Source of the DNA: Arthrobacter sp. OY3WO11
GTDB lineage: Bacteria; Actinomycetota; Actinomycetes; Actinomycetales; Micrococcaceae
DNA length: 64,000 nt
Reading direction: 5' to 3'
NCBI RefSeq assembly: GCF_001641125.1
Contig: NZ_LWLP01000001.1
Location: 2,422,252 to 2,486,251 of the forward strand
Shown: positions 7,898-16,138 of the stretch, in pieces
Position numbering within the stretch: position 1 is the stretch's first letter
Layout of the letters: every line of letters starts with the position of its first letter
Translations under genes and position numbers: made by a program
Notes under the pieces: model-generated
Told to the model about the DNA's origin: nothing
Database searches by the model: none
The model's input: only the letters and a program-made list of their open reading frames with translations

Positions 7898-9412
7898 CTA
7901 CCTCACGTCCTCGTCGACCCAGTCCATGGACTTGGTGACGGCCTTCTTCCACAGGCGCAGCTGGCGGTCCTGCTCCGCCTGGTCCATCTGCGGCTCCCAG
8001 CGCTTGTCCTCGGACCAGTTGGCCGAGCATTCCCCCAGGTCCTTCCAGAAGCCGACGGCCAGGCCGGCCGCGTAGGCCGCCCCGAGGGCGGTGGTCTCCA
8101 CAACCTTTGGCCGGATAACAGGAACGCCCAGGATGTCCGCCTGGAACTGCATCAGCGCATCATTGGCCACCATGCCGCCGTCGACCTTCAGCTCGGTGAG
8201 CGGAACGCCCGAGTCCGCGTTCACGGCGTCCAGCACCTCCCGGGTCTGGAAGGCGGTGGCTTCCAGCGCGGCACGGGCGATATGGTTCTTGTTCACGAAC
8301 CGCGTCAGCCCAACGATCGCGCCGCGTGCATCCGAACGCCAGTACGGTGCGAAGAGCCCGGAGAAGGCGGGCACGATGTACACGCCGCCGTTGTCCTTCA
8401 CGGACGCGGCGAGGGTTTCCACCTCGGGTGCGCTGCTGATCATTCCCAGGTTGTCCCGAAGCCACTGGATGAGCGAGCCGGTGACGGCGATGGAGCCTTC
8501 CAGGGCGTAGTGCGGCGCAGCATCGCCGAGCTTGTAGCCGACAGTCGTCAGCAGCCCGTTCTTGGAATGGACGATCTCCTCGCCGGTGTTGAAGATCAGG
8601 AAGCAGCCCGTGCCGTACGTGTTCTTGGCCTCGCCGGCCTCGAAGGCAGCCTGGCCGAACGTGGCCGCCTGCTGGTCGCCGAGGATGCCGGCCACGGGAA
8701 CTTCCCGCAGGAGCTGGGAGGTGTGCACGGTGCCGTACACCTCCGATGAGGACTTGATCTCCGGCATCATGGTCCGGGGAACACCGAAGATGCCAAGGAT
8801 CTCGTCGTCCCATTGCAGGGTTTCCAAATCCATGAACAGCGTGCGTGAGGCGTTGGTGACGTCGGTGACGTGGACTCCACCGTTGACGCCGCCGGTCAGG
8901 TTCCACAGGACCCAGGAGTCGGTGTTGCCGAACACCAGGTCACCGGCCTCGGCTTTGGCCCTGGCACCCTCCACGTTGTCGAGGATCCACTTGATCTTGG
9001 TTCCGGAGAAGTAGGTGGCCAGCGGCAAACCCACTTTTTGCTTGAAGCGGTCCGCCCCGCCGTCCCTGGCCAGCTCGTCCACAATGTCCTGGGTACGGGT
9101 GTCCTGCCAGACGATGGCGTTGTAGACGGCCTCACCTGTGGTCTTGTCCCACACCACGGCAGTTTCGCGCTGGTTGGTAATGCCGACGGCGGCAATGTCG
9201 TGCCGTGTCAGGTTCGCCTTTGACAGTGCGGAGGCAATGACCTCCCGGGTGTTGTTCCAGATTTCGGCGGCATTGTGCTCCACCCAGCCGGCCTGCGGGA
9301 AGATCTGTTCGTGTTCCATCTGGCCCGAGGACACGATGCTCCCGCTGTGGTCGAAGATGATTGCCCGGGTGCTGGTGGTTCCCTGGTCGATGGCGATTAC
9401 GTACTGGTTCAT
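7898..9412 (-). CDS. glpK: Glycerol kinase
   Basis: Phosphorylates glycerol to glycerol 3-phosphate with ATP in the cytoplasm. At 504 residues it has the normal length of FGGY-family glycerol kinases. Signatures are the N-terminal phosphate-binding segment [14 protein letters not shown] (about 8-21), [17 protein letters not shown], the FGGY-type [11 protein letters not shown] and the C-terminal [18 protein letters not shown]. It is the last gene of glpD-glpF-glpK, 50 bases after glpF, and the product of transport by GlpF is its substrate. Confidence 0.97.
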   Translation of the reverse strand: MNQYVIAIDQGTTSTRAIIFDHSGSIVSSGQMEHEQIFPQAGWVEHNAAEIWNNTREVIASALSKANLTRHDIAAVGITNQRETAVVWDKTTGEAVYNAIVWQDTRTQDIVDELARDGGADRFKQKVGLPLATYFSGTKIKWILDNVEGARAKAEAGDLVFGNTDSWVLWNLTGGVNGGVHVTDVTNASRTLFMDLETLQWDDEILGIFGVPRTMMPEIKSSSEVYGTVHTSQLLREVPVAGILGDQQAATFGQAAFEAGEAKNTYGTGCFLIFNTGEEIVHSKNGLLTTVGYKLGDAAPHYALEGSIAVTGSLIQWLRDNLGMISSAPEVETLAASVKDNGGVYIVPAFSGLFAPYWRSDARGAIVGLTRFVNKNHIARAALEATAFQTREVLDAVNADSGVPLTELKVDGGMVANDALMQFQADILGVPVIRPKVVETTALGAAYAAGLAVGFWKDLGECSANWSEDKRWEPQMDQAEQDRQLRLWKKAVTKSMDWVDEDVR

Positions 9413-9462
9413 GATGGACGTCCTTGTCTGTATCGGTGCGTTGGGCAGTGTTTGCTAGTGGG

Positions 9463-10212
9463 TCAGGCTGCGGCGGTAACGATGATGGGCGCGAGGTTGG
9501 CCACGATGCCGGCAAGGGCACCGCCTACCAGCGGGCCTAACACCGGGATCCAGGAGTATCCCCAGTCGCTGGAGCCCTTGCCCTTGATGGGCAGCAGGGC
9601 GTGGGCAATGCGCGGACCGAGGTCGCGGGCCGGGTTGATGGCGTAACCGGTGGGGCCGCCGAGGGACACGCCGATGCCGACGACGAGCAGTGCGACGGCG
9701 AGCGGGCCCAGGCCTGAGGGGGTTCCGCCGAAAGTGAGGATGACGAATACCAGGACGAATGTGCCGATGATCTCGGTGACCAGGTTCCAGGGGGTGGACC
9801 GGATGGCGGGCCCGGTTGAGAAGACGCCGAGTTTGCTGGCAACCTCCGGCTCCGCGTCAAAGTGCTGCTTGTACGCGAGCCAGCACACCACCGCGCCGAG
9901 GAAGGCACCCAGCAGTTCGCCGCCGAAGTACGTGAGCGTCGAGGCGAAGTCCACCGGCACGCCCGGCGCGTATTCGGCTTTTCCGTTGACCAGCAGCCCG
10001 AGCGTTACGGCCGGATTCAGGTGGGCACCGGATTTCGCGGCAACGAAGACGCCGGCAAAGACAGCGATGCCCCATCCCCATGTGACCATCAGGAACCCAC
10101 CGCTGTTGCCTTTTGTCCCCCGTAGGGCAACGTTGGCGACGACGCCGCAACCCAGGAGGGTGAGCATCGCCGTTCCGAATACTTCGGAAAGGAAAACTAT
10201 TCCAAGAGACAT
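9463..10212 (-). CDS. glpF: Glycerol facilitator (aquaglyceroporin)
   Basis: A 249-residue MIP-family channel that lets glycerol cross the membrane. Both NPA boxes are present: LNPAVTLG (66-68) and INPARDLGPR (193-195). The Asp after the second NPAR is the aquaglyceroporin signature that separates glycerol channels from water-only aquaporins. Six hydrophobic segments are visible. The ATG at 10212 follows AAGGAGTC at good spacing. It sits between glpD and glpK and so belongs to the glycerol operon. Confidence 0.95.
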   Translation of the reverse strand: MSLGIVFLSEVFGTAMLTLLGCGVVANVALRGTKGNSGGFLMVTWGWGIAVFAGVFVAAKSGAHLNPAVTLGLLVNGKAEYAPGVPVDFASTLTYFGGELLGAFLGAVVCWLAYKQHFDAEPEVASKLGVFSTGPAIRSTPWNLVTEIIGTFVLVFVILTFGGTPSGLGPLAVALLVVGIGVSLGGPTGYAINPARDLGPRIAHALLPIKGKGSSDWGYSWIPVLGPLVGGALAGIVANLAPIIVTAAA

Positions 10213-10237
10213 CTTTGACTCCTTATTTTCTGATGGA

Positions 10238-10289
10238 GGTCCTTCGCGGGTTGAAGGACCGTGGGCCGGGGCGGGTTGCCGCCCCGGCC
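10238..10289 (-). other. Two consecutive hairpins in the glpD-glpF spacer
   Basis: An 11-bp perfect stem with a GUUG-type four-base loop (10264-10289) is followed in transcription by an 8-bp perfect stem (10238-10260). Then comes an A-rich stretch and the glpF ribosome binding site. It could be a partial terminator or a processing site that sets glpD and glpFK levels apart. Confidence 0.55.
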
Positions 10290-10301
10290 GGCAGCCGGGT
10301 G

Positions 10302-12131
10302 CTAGGCGACCAGGCTGTGGGTTTCTACACGGTGGAACCTTTGCAGCACGTCCTGCGCGTGCTTGATTTCCGCTGCGCGGACCTCGGCGTTCCAGCCAAG
10401 GGGAACCGCCAGCACATCTGCCACTTCGTTCAGCAGTTCGCCCGTCACCAGGCCCCTGAATGCCAGGGAGGTCCGGCGGATGAGGACGTCCACCAGGTGC
10501 CCCACCTGCTCGTGGGCGGCCATGAACTCAAGTTCACGGACGCTCAGTTCGCGGGTGGAGTGCAGCAGCCTGTCAGGTCCGGCGTCGAGGTGCTCCATGA
10601 CGGCCTCGGCACGGGTCCCGTACCTGGTCAGGAGTACCGCGGTACGGTCGGCGTCACGGCCGGAAGCCATGTGCGCCTTGATCCACTTCTGCACGCCGGG
10701 CTCATCAGCGGGAAAGCCTGCGCCGCCGCCGATGGGGAGCTGTGCGGTGGAGACTTTGCGGCCCATTCCGATCTCGGCCAGCACGTCGTTGGTCATGTGT
10801 TCGGCGAGGGCACGGAAGGTGGTCCATTTGCCGCCTACCAGGCTCAGCACTACGGCGCCCTTTCCGTTCCCGTCCTGCCCCGGTTCGCGGCGCTCGATGC
10901 GGTAGTCGCGCGAAACGAAGCCGGGCTGGGTGGCATCGTGGCGCGGCAGCGGCCGCACGCCGGAAAAGGTGTAGACGATCTGTTCACGCGTGACGGGGAG
11001 GTCCGGGAAGACGTGGCCGATCAGGTCGAAGAAATACTCGATTTCCTCATCTGTGCAGACGGCATCCTCTGCCATGTTCGCGTCCACATCAGTGGTGCCC
11101 ACCAGGACCCGGTCCCCCATGGGATAGATCAGGACGATCCGTCCGTCCGTGTGCTCGAAGAAGATTTCCCGGCCGCGGCAGGCTTCCAGGAGCGCCGGGT
11201 TGTCCAGCACGATATGGGAGCCCTTGGTGCCGCCCATAAAGGTGGAGGCAGTGCCCATTGCTTCGTTGGTAAGGTCCACCCAGGCGCCCGTGGTGTTCAC
11301 AATGACGTCCGCAGTGAAATCGAATTCCTCGCCCGTCAGTTCATCCCGCAGCCGGACAGTGCTTCCCCTGCCGGTGCCCGGATTGGGCTTGCCGGTCATG
11401 GACTGCAGTGAAACATAGTTGCTGGCGCGGGCCGTGAAACCCTGGGCGTTACCTTCGCCCACGGCCGCCCGGCCGGCTTTCTCCCCGTCCTGGAGGACGT
11501 CCAGCGTCAAGCGCTCCGGGTTGTGCACGGACGCGTCAAAGTAGGTGGCGGTGTACTTGACGTCCGGGCGGAGTGCGGGCAGTTCCGCGCGGGCCCGCCG
11601 GCCGCTGCGGAACTGGTGCCGCGGGACCGTGCCGCCGTCGCGGGAGAACGAATCGTAGAGGCTGAGGCCGAGCTTGATGAGGAAGGCGCCGCGTTCCTTG
11701 GGCTTGCCCTGCTGCTTGTGCGTCAGGAAGCGGAGGGGTGCGGAGAGCACGCCGGAGAAGGTGCTGAAGATGGGAATGGTGGTCTGCAGCGGCTTCACGT
11801 AGTGCGGAGCGATGCGCAGCAGCCGGTTGCGCTCCACGACTGATTCCTGGACCAGGCGGAATTCGCCGTTTTCGAGGTAGCGGATGCCGCCGTGGATCAT
11901 GTGGGAGGACGCGCCGCTGGCTCCCTGGCAGTAGTCGCCGCGTTCCACGAGGGCAACGTCCACGCCCTGCAGGGCGAGGTCACGGAAAGTACCTACACCG
12001 TTGATGCCGCCGCCTACCACCAGCACCTTTGCATGCGGGCGGCGCCGCAGATGGTGGACTGAACTGCGCTCAGCTCCCGGCTTCTCTGCAGGTGTTGCAG
12101 AAGGTCGGCCGGTTAAATCCTTGGGTCCCAA
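10302..12131 (-). CDS. glpD: Glycerol-3-phosphate dehydrogenase, FAD-dependent
   Basis: Oxidises glycerol 3-phosphate to dihydroxyacetone phosphate and passes electrons to membrane quinone. I chose the TTG at 12131, which has AAGGGAG five bases upstream and gives 609 residues. An upstream ATG at 12224 would place the start inside the promoter. The FAD-binding motif VLVVGGGINGVGTFRDLA lies near residue 36, with GGIRYLENGEFRLV following. It is first in the glp operon and divergent from a SorC-type regulator. Confidence 0.94.
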   Translation of the reverse strand: MGPKDLTGRPSATPAEKPGAERSSVHHLRRRPHAKVLVVGGGINGVGTFRDLALQGVDVALVERGDYCQGASGASSHMIHGGIRYLENGEFRLVQESVVERNRLLRIAPHYVKPLQTTIPIFSTFSGVLSAPLRFLTHKQQGKPKERGAFLIKLGLSLYDSFSRDGGTVPRHQFRSGRRARAELPALRPDVKYTATYFDASVHNPERLTLDVLQDGEKAGRAAVGEGNAQGFTARASNYVSLQSMTGKPNPGTGRGSTVRLRDELTGEEFDFTADVIVNTTGAWVDLTNEAMGTASTFMGGTKGSHIVLDNPALLEACRGREIFFEHTDGRIVLIYPMGDRVLVGTTDVDANMAEDAVCTDEEIEYFFDLIGHVFPDLPVTREQIVYTFSGVRPLPRHDATQPGFVSRDYRIERREPGQDGNGKGAVVLSLVGGKWTTFRALAEHMTNDVLAEIGMGRKVSTAQLPIGGGAGFPADEPGVQKWIKAHMASGRDADRTAVLLTRYGTRAEAVMEHLDAGPDRLLHSTRELSVRELEFMAAHEQVGHLVDVLIRRTSLAFRGLVTGELLNEVADVLAVPLGWNAEVRAAEIKHAQDVLQRFHRVETHSLVA

Positions 12132-12194
12132 AACGACTCCCTTGGGCTTTGTGTGGCGCGGGCACCCCAGTGGGCGGGCCCGCCGTTCTCCACT

Positions 12195-12224
12195 ATTCTT
12201 TGGACTAATGGAAAATGGAGTCAA
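12195..12224 (-). promoter_or_regulatory. Predicted glpD promoter
   Basis: On the minus strand, TTGACT (12219-12224) and AAGAAT (12195-12200) are separated by 18 bases. The -10 lies 64 bases from the chosen TTG start. Confidence 0.5.
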
Positions 12225-12230
12225 GCACTA

Positions 12231-12244
12231 TGCACAAACGTGCA
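12231..12244. promoter_or_regulatory. Palindromic candidate operator between glpD and its divergent regulator
   Basis: TGCAC-N4-GTGCA (14 bases) lies just upstream of the predicted glpD -35 and 13 bases before the regulator start. Its place suits control of both directions. No second copy was found by eye. Confidence 0.5.
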
Positions 12245-12257
12245 CGAGGGAGCGGTA

Positions 12258-13232
12258 ATGGACCCGTCAAGGCACTCTGAAGCCCTGCGAGCTGCACAAA
12301 TGTATTACCTGCAGGACCTGACCATGGATGCGATAGCCCGGGAGCTGCGGACCTCCAGGTCCACCGTTTCCCGGCTCCTGTCCTCCGCACGCGAATCCGG
12401 ACTGGTGCAGATCCAGATCCGCAACCCCTTGGACACCGGACCGGAGCTTGAAGGCAGGATCCGGCAGCGCTACGGCGTGGATGTGCACGTGGTGCCGGTC
12501 CTGGAAACACTGAATGAAGCTGAAACGCTGGACCGGGTGGCCATGCAGGCAGCGCGCACCATCGGGCCCGTGGTGGACTCCAATGCAATCATCGGGGTGG
12601 CCTGGGGATCCACCCTGAGCGCCGTCAGCCGCCACCTCACCCGCAAGATCACCCACGACAGCGTGATCGTGCAGTTGAACGGCGCGGGCAACATGCACAC
12701 CACCGGCATTACGTACGCCAGCGACATCATGCGGCGGTTCGGAAGCGCCTACGGGGCCAGGGTGGAGCAGTTCCCCGTACCGGCCTTTTTTGACCATGCC
12801 GCCACAAAAACCGCCATGTGGAATGAGCGCAGCGTTCAACGGATCCTGGAACTCCAGGCGAAGATGAGCATCGCCATCTTCGGTGTGGGTTCCGTGGACG
12901 CGGACTACCCCAGCCATGTCTACGCCGGAGGGTACCTGGACGAGACCGACCTCAACATCCTGGCCACATCCGACGTAGTGGGTGACGTTGCCACTGTCTT
13001 CTTCCGGGGCGACGGATCCTCCGACGGAATCATCCTCAACGAAAGGTCCACGGGGCCGGCCCTGGCAGAGCTGCGCCAGGTCCGTCGGAGGATCTGCGTG
13101 GTGTCCGGTGTCTCCAAGATCAAGGGGCTCCGCGGCGCCCTGGCCGCCGGCCTGGCCACCGACCTGATCCTGGATGAGGCCACCGCGCGGCGCCTGGTGG
13201 ATTACGAGGGCCTCCCGGCAGCCAATGGGTAG
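12258..13232 (+). CDS. Sugar-binding transcriptional regulator, SorC/DeoR type
   Basis: A 324-residue regulator. The N-terminal helix-turn-helix (about 18-50, LTMDAIARELRTSRSTVSRLL) is followed by a SorC-type sugar-phosphate-binding domain with the GVAWGSTLSAV and VVGDVATVFF segments. I chose the ATG at 12258, preceded by GGGAG; an upstream frame extension to 12153 runs back over the promoter. It is divergent from glpDFK, so glycerol or a phosphorylated derivative is a plausible effector; that is inference. It may also lead the plus-strand operon that follows, since the next start is 10 bases away. Confidence 0.85.
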   Translation: MDPSRHSEALRAAQMYYLQDLTMDAIARELRTSRSTVSRLLSSARESGLVQIQIRNPLDTGPELEGRIRQRYGVDVHVVPVLETLNEAETLDRVAMQAARTIGPVVDSNAIIGVAWGSTLSAVSRHLTRKITHDSVIVQLNGAGNMHTTGITYASDIMRRFGSAYGARVEQFPVPAFFDHAATKTAMWNERSVQRILELQAKMSIAIFGVGSVDADYPSHVYAGGYLDETDLNILATSDVVGDVATVFFRGDGSSDGIILNERSTGPALAELRQVRRRICVVSGVSKIKGLRGALAAGLATDLILDEATARRLVDYEGLPAANG

Positions 13233-13242
13233 AGTCGTGGCT

Positions 13243-14112
13243 ATGAGAACCTCACCGCGGCTCAGCCTGAACAACGGCGTGCTGATCCACCAACTCGGCT
13301 TTGGACTGTACAAGGTCCCGGCCGCGGACGCGGAAGGGCTCGTTGCCACCGCGCTCGCCGCCGGCTACCGCCACTTCGACACCGCCGCCATGTACGGCAA
13401 CGAAACCGGCGTGGCCCGCGGGCTCAGTTCCCAGCTGGGCGGGGATGCCGGCAGCGGCGGATCGGGTGAACTTTTCCCCTCCCTGTCCAGGGAAGACGTG
13501 TTCATCACCACCAAAGTATGGAACGACCATCACGGCTACGACGCCACGCTGCGGGCCTTCGACGACTCCATGGTCAACCTCGGCCTCGATTACGTGGACA
13601 TGTACCTCATCCACTGGCCCTGCGCCAGGCGCGGGCTTTTTCCCGATACATACCGGGCCCTGGAGACCCTGTACCGGGAAGGGAAGGTCCGGGCCATCGG
13701 CGTCAGCAACTTCCAGCCGTCCCATCTTGACCGGCTGCTCCAAACCGCAGAGGTGGTTCCCGCCGTCAACCAGATCGAGCTGCACCCGTGGCTGCAGCAG
13801 GCGGAACTGCGCACGCTGCATGGCGGGCTGGGCATCAGGACGGAGGCATGGAGCCCGCTGGGCCGCGGCCAGGTCCTCGCAGATCCCGTGGTCCACGCCT
13901 GCGCCTCTGAGCACGGCAAGACCCCTGCCCAGGTGATCCTGCGCTGGCACATGCAACTGGGCAACATCGCCATCCCCAAAGCCAGCACAGAGGCCCGCAT
14001 CCGGGAAAACCTCAACATCTTCGACTTCGAGCTCTCGGACCGGGACATGACTGCGATCGCAGGGCTCGACCGGGGGCACCGCACCGGCTCGCACCCCGAC
14101 CACGTCAACTAA
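13243..14112 (+). CDS. Aldo/keto reductase
   Basis: NAD(P)H-dependent reductase of the AKR family, TIM-barrel fold, 289 residues. The catalytic tetrad is complete: Asp46 and Tyr51 in FDTAAMYGNE, Lys91 in TTKVWN and His124 in LIHWP. The cofactor segment IPKAS is near residue 245. The start at 13243 has AGAG about 8 bases upstream, and an earlier in-frame ATG lies inside the regulator gene. It sits 10 bases after the SorC regulator and 10 bases before the hydrolase, so co-transcription is likely. The substrate is unknown; the members of this type (DkgA-like) act on keto-sugars and aldehydes. Confidence 0.9.
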   Translation: MRTSPRLSLNNGVLIHQLGFGLYKVPAADAEGLVATALAAGYRHFDTAAMYGNETGVARGLSSQLGGDAGSGGSGELFPSLSREDVFITTKVWNDHHGYDATLRAFDDSMVNLGLDYVDMYLIHWPCARRGLFPDTYRALETLYREGKVRAIGVSNFQPSHLDRLLQTAEVVPAVNQIELHPWLQQAELRTLHGGLGIRTEAWSPLGRGQVLADPVVHACASEHGKTPAQVILRWHMQLGNIAIPKASTEARIRENLNIFDFELSDRDMTAIAGLDRGHRTGSHPDHVN

Positions 14113-14122
14113 GGCCGCACAG

Positions 14123-15049
14123 ATGACCACAGCACACCCCGGGCCCGCCTCGCCCGCCTACTTCAGCCACGGACTTGCGGCCCGCACGTCGTCCTCATCG
14201 GTGGAGATCGACGGCGGCAAGGTTGCCTTCTGGACCTACGAACCGCTGCATGCCGGCCCGGAAACGCGGACCATCCTGGTGATCCATGGCTTCCGCGGAG
14301 ACCATCACGGACTCCTGCGCGTGGCAGACCAGCTTCCCGAAATGCGCATCATCATGCCGGACCTGCCCGGATTCGGCGACTCGGAAGCGTTCACGTCCGG
14401 CCCGCATTCGGTGGAGCGGTACGGCTCGTTCATCACAGGATTCATGGCAGCCCTCGGCCTGGGCCCGGAGACGGTCCTGCTGGGCCACTCCTTCGGGTCC
14501 ATCATTGCCGCGCACTTCGTCGCCGACCACCCGGGAACCGTCAACCCGCTGATCCTCATCAACCCGATCGCGGCACCCGCCCTCGAGGGGACGAAGGGTG
14601 TGATGACCCGGCTCGCGGTCCTCTACTACCGGCTTGCCGCGCGCCTTCCCCGGCAGCTGGGACTGGCTTTGCTGCGGAGCCCGCTGATTGTCCGGGTCAT
14701 GAGTGAAACCATGGCCAAGACAGCCGACAGGGACCTGCGCCGTTTCATCCACGATCAGCACAACGCCTACTTCAGCGCTTTCGCCAGCCGTGACAGCCTC
14801 CTTGAGTCCTTTACCGCGTCGGTCAGCAGCCACGTGGCCGAGGTGGCCGGCCGGCTCACCCTTCCGGTGCTGCTGATCGCCGGCGAAAAGGATGAGATCG
14901 CACTCCTCCCCGACCAGCGCCGCCTGGCTGCGCTGCTGCCGGACGGCGAACTCAAGGTGATTCCCGGCGTCGGACACCTCATCCATTACGAAACCCCCGA
15001 ACCGGCAGCCTCGTTCATCCGCAGCTTCCTTAAGGACCACCCCGCGTGA
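14123..15049 (+). CDS. Alpha/beta hydrolase
   Basis: A 308-residue alpha/beta-hydrolase-fold protein. The nucleophile elbow GHSFGS has Ser123, the oxyanion segment HGFRGD lies at 55-60, and the later GEKDE and GVGHLIH segments supply the likely acid and His. No signal peptide is visible, so it is probably cytoplasmic. It follows the aldo/keto reductase by 10 bases and overlaps the glycosyltransferase by 4 bases. The substrate cannot be told from the sequence. Confidence 0.88.
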   Translation: MTTAHPGPASPAYFSHGLAARTSSSSVEIDGGKVAFWTYEPLHAGPETRTILVIHGFRGDHHGLLRVADQLPEMRIIMPDLPGFGDSEAFTSGPHSVERYGSFITGFMAALGLGPETVLLGHSFGSIIAAHFVADHPGTVNPLILINPIAAPALEGTKGVMTRLAVLYYRLAARLPRQLGLALLRSPLIVRVMSETMAKTADRDLRRFIHDQHNAYFSAFASRDSLLESFTASVSSHVAEVAGRLTLPVLLIAGEKDEIALLPDQRRLAALLPDGELKVIPGVGHLIHYETPEPAASFIRSFLKDHPA

Positions 15050-16128
15050 AGATTGTCATCGACGCACGTTTTACCCGGACCGACCACCACGACGGCATCA
15101 GCCGCTACGGGGCAAGCCTGATCGCAGCCACCGCGAAAATCGCGGACGTTTCGATGCTGGTCTCGGACGTACGGCAGCTCCCCCTGCTCCCGGATGTTCC
15201 CTACACGCTGATCAGCAGCCCGTTGTCGCCGAGGGAACTGTTCGTGGCGCGCACCATTAACAGGCTGGGCGCTGACGTGGTGGTGTGCCCCATGCAGACG
15301 ATGGGCACCTGGGGCCGCAAGTACGGCCTGGTCCTGACGCTCCACGACCTCATCTATTACGAGCACCCGGCCCCGCCGGGATTCCTGCCGGCACCGGTAC
15401 GGCTCCTGTGGCGGCTCTACCACAAGGCTTTTTGGCCCCAGCGCCTGCTCCTGAACCGGGCCGACACCGTGGCCACCATCAGCCGCACCACCGAAGCGCT
15501 GATTGCGAAGTACCGTCTGACCCGCCGTCCCGTGCGGATCATCAGCAATGCCCCCCAACCGGAGCAGGAGCACGGACCCCGGCCCGCTGGCGCCGGTGCG
15601 GACCGCGCGCTCGTCTACATGGGCTCTTTCATGCCGTACAAGAACGTGGAAACCATGGTGGCGGGGATGGCGGGCCTGCCCGGCTACACCCTCCACCTGC
15701 TCAGCCGCATCACGCCCCAACGCCGCGCGGAACTGGAACGCCTGGTTCCTCCAGGGGCGCACGTGGTGTTCCACAACGGTGTCACGGACGAGGAATATCA
15801 CGCGTTCCTGCGCTCGGCTGCGGCGCTGGTCAGCCTGTCCCGGGCTGAAGGCTATGGGCTTCCCCTGGTGGAGGCCATGGCGCTCGGCACCCCTGTTATT
15901 GCCAGCGACATCCCCATCTTCCGGGAAGTAGGCGGCGACGCCGCCCTCTACGTTGACCCGGAGTCCCCCGAGCAGTTTGCCGATGCCGTGCACACGCTCC
16001 AGGACAACGGGCACTGGGAGGAGTTGTCGCGGCGCTGCGTTGCGCGTGCCCGGGAGTTCAGCTGGGACGAGTCCGCCCGCCAGCTGGTTGATGTGGCACA
16101 CGAAATCGTGGTCCGGCGCCGGCGCTAA
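15046..16128 (+). CDS. Glycosyltransferase family 4 protein
   Basis: A 360-residue GT-B fold glycosyltransferase. The C-terminal donor domain has the EX7E motif (Glu268 to Glu276 in EGYGLPLVE) and ends with FSWDESARQLVDV. The N-terminal half has the acceptor-domain features TLHDLIYYEHP and RADTVATISRTTEALI. The GTG start overlaps the hydrolase stop by 4 bases, indicating translational coupling. Donor and acceptor are unknown. It is convergent with priA, with only 10 bases between the stops. Confidence 0.9.
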   Translation: MKIVIDARFTRTDHHDGISRYGASLIAATAKIADVSMLVSDVRQLPLLPDVPYTLISSPLSPRELFVARTINRLGADVVVCPMQTMGTWGRKYGLVLTLHDLIYYEHPAPPGFLPAPVRLLWRLYHKAFWPQRLLLNRADTVATISRTTEALIAKYRLTRRPVRIISNAPQPEQEHGPRPAGAGADRALVYMGSFMPYKNVETMVAGMAGLPGYTLHLLSRITPQRRAELERLVPPGAHVVFHNGVTDEEYHAFLRSAAALVSLSRAEGYGLPLVEAMALGTPVIASDIPIFREVGGDAALYVDPESPEQFADAVHTLQDNGHWEELSRRCVARAREFSWDESARQLVDVAHEIVVRRRR

Positions 16129-16138
16129 CGGACCACCG

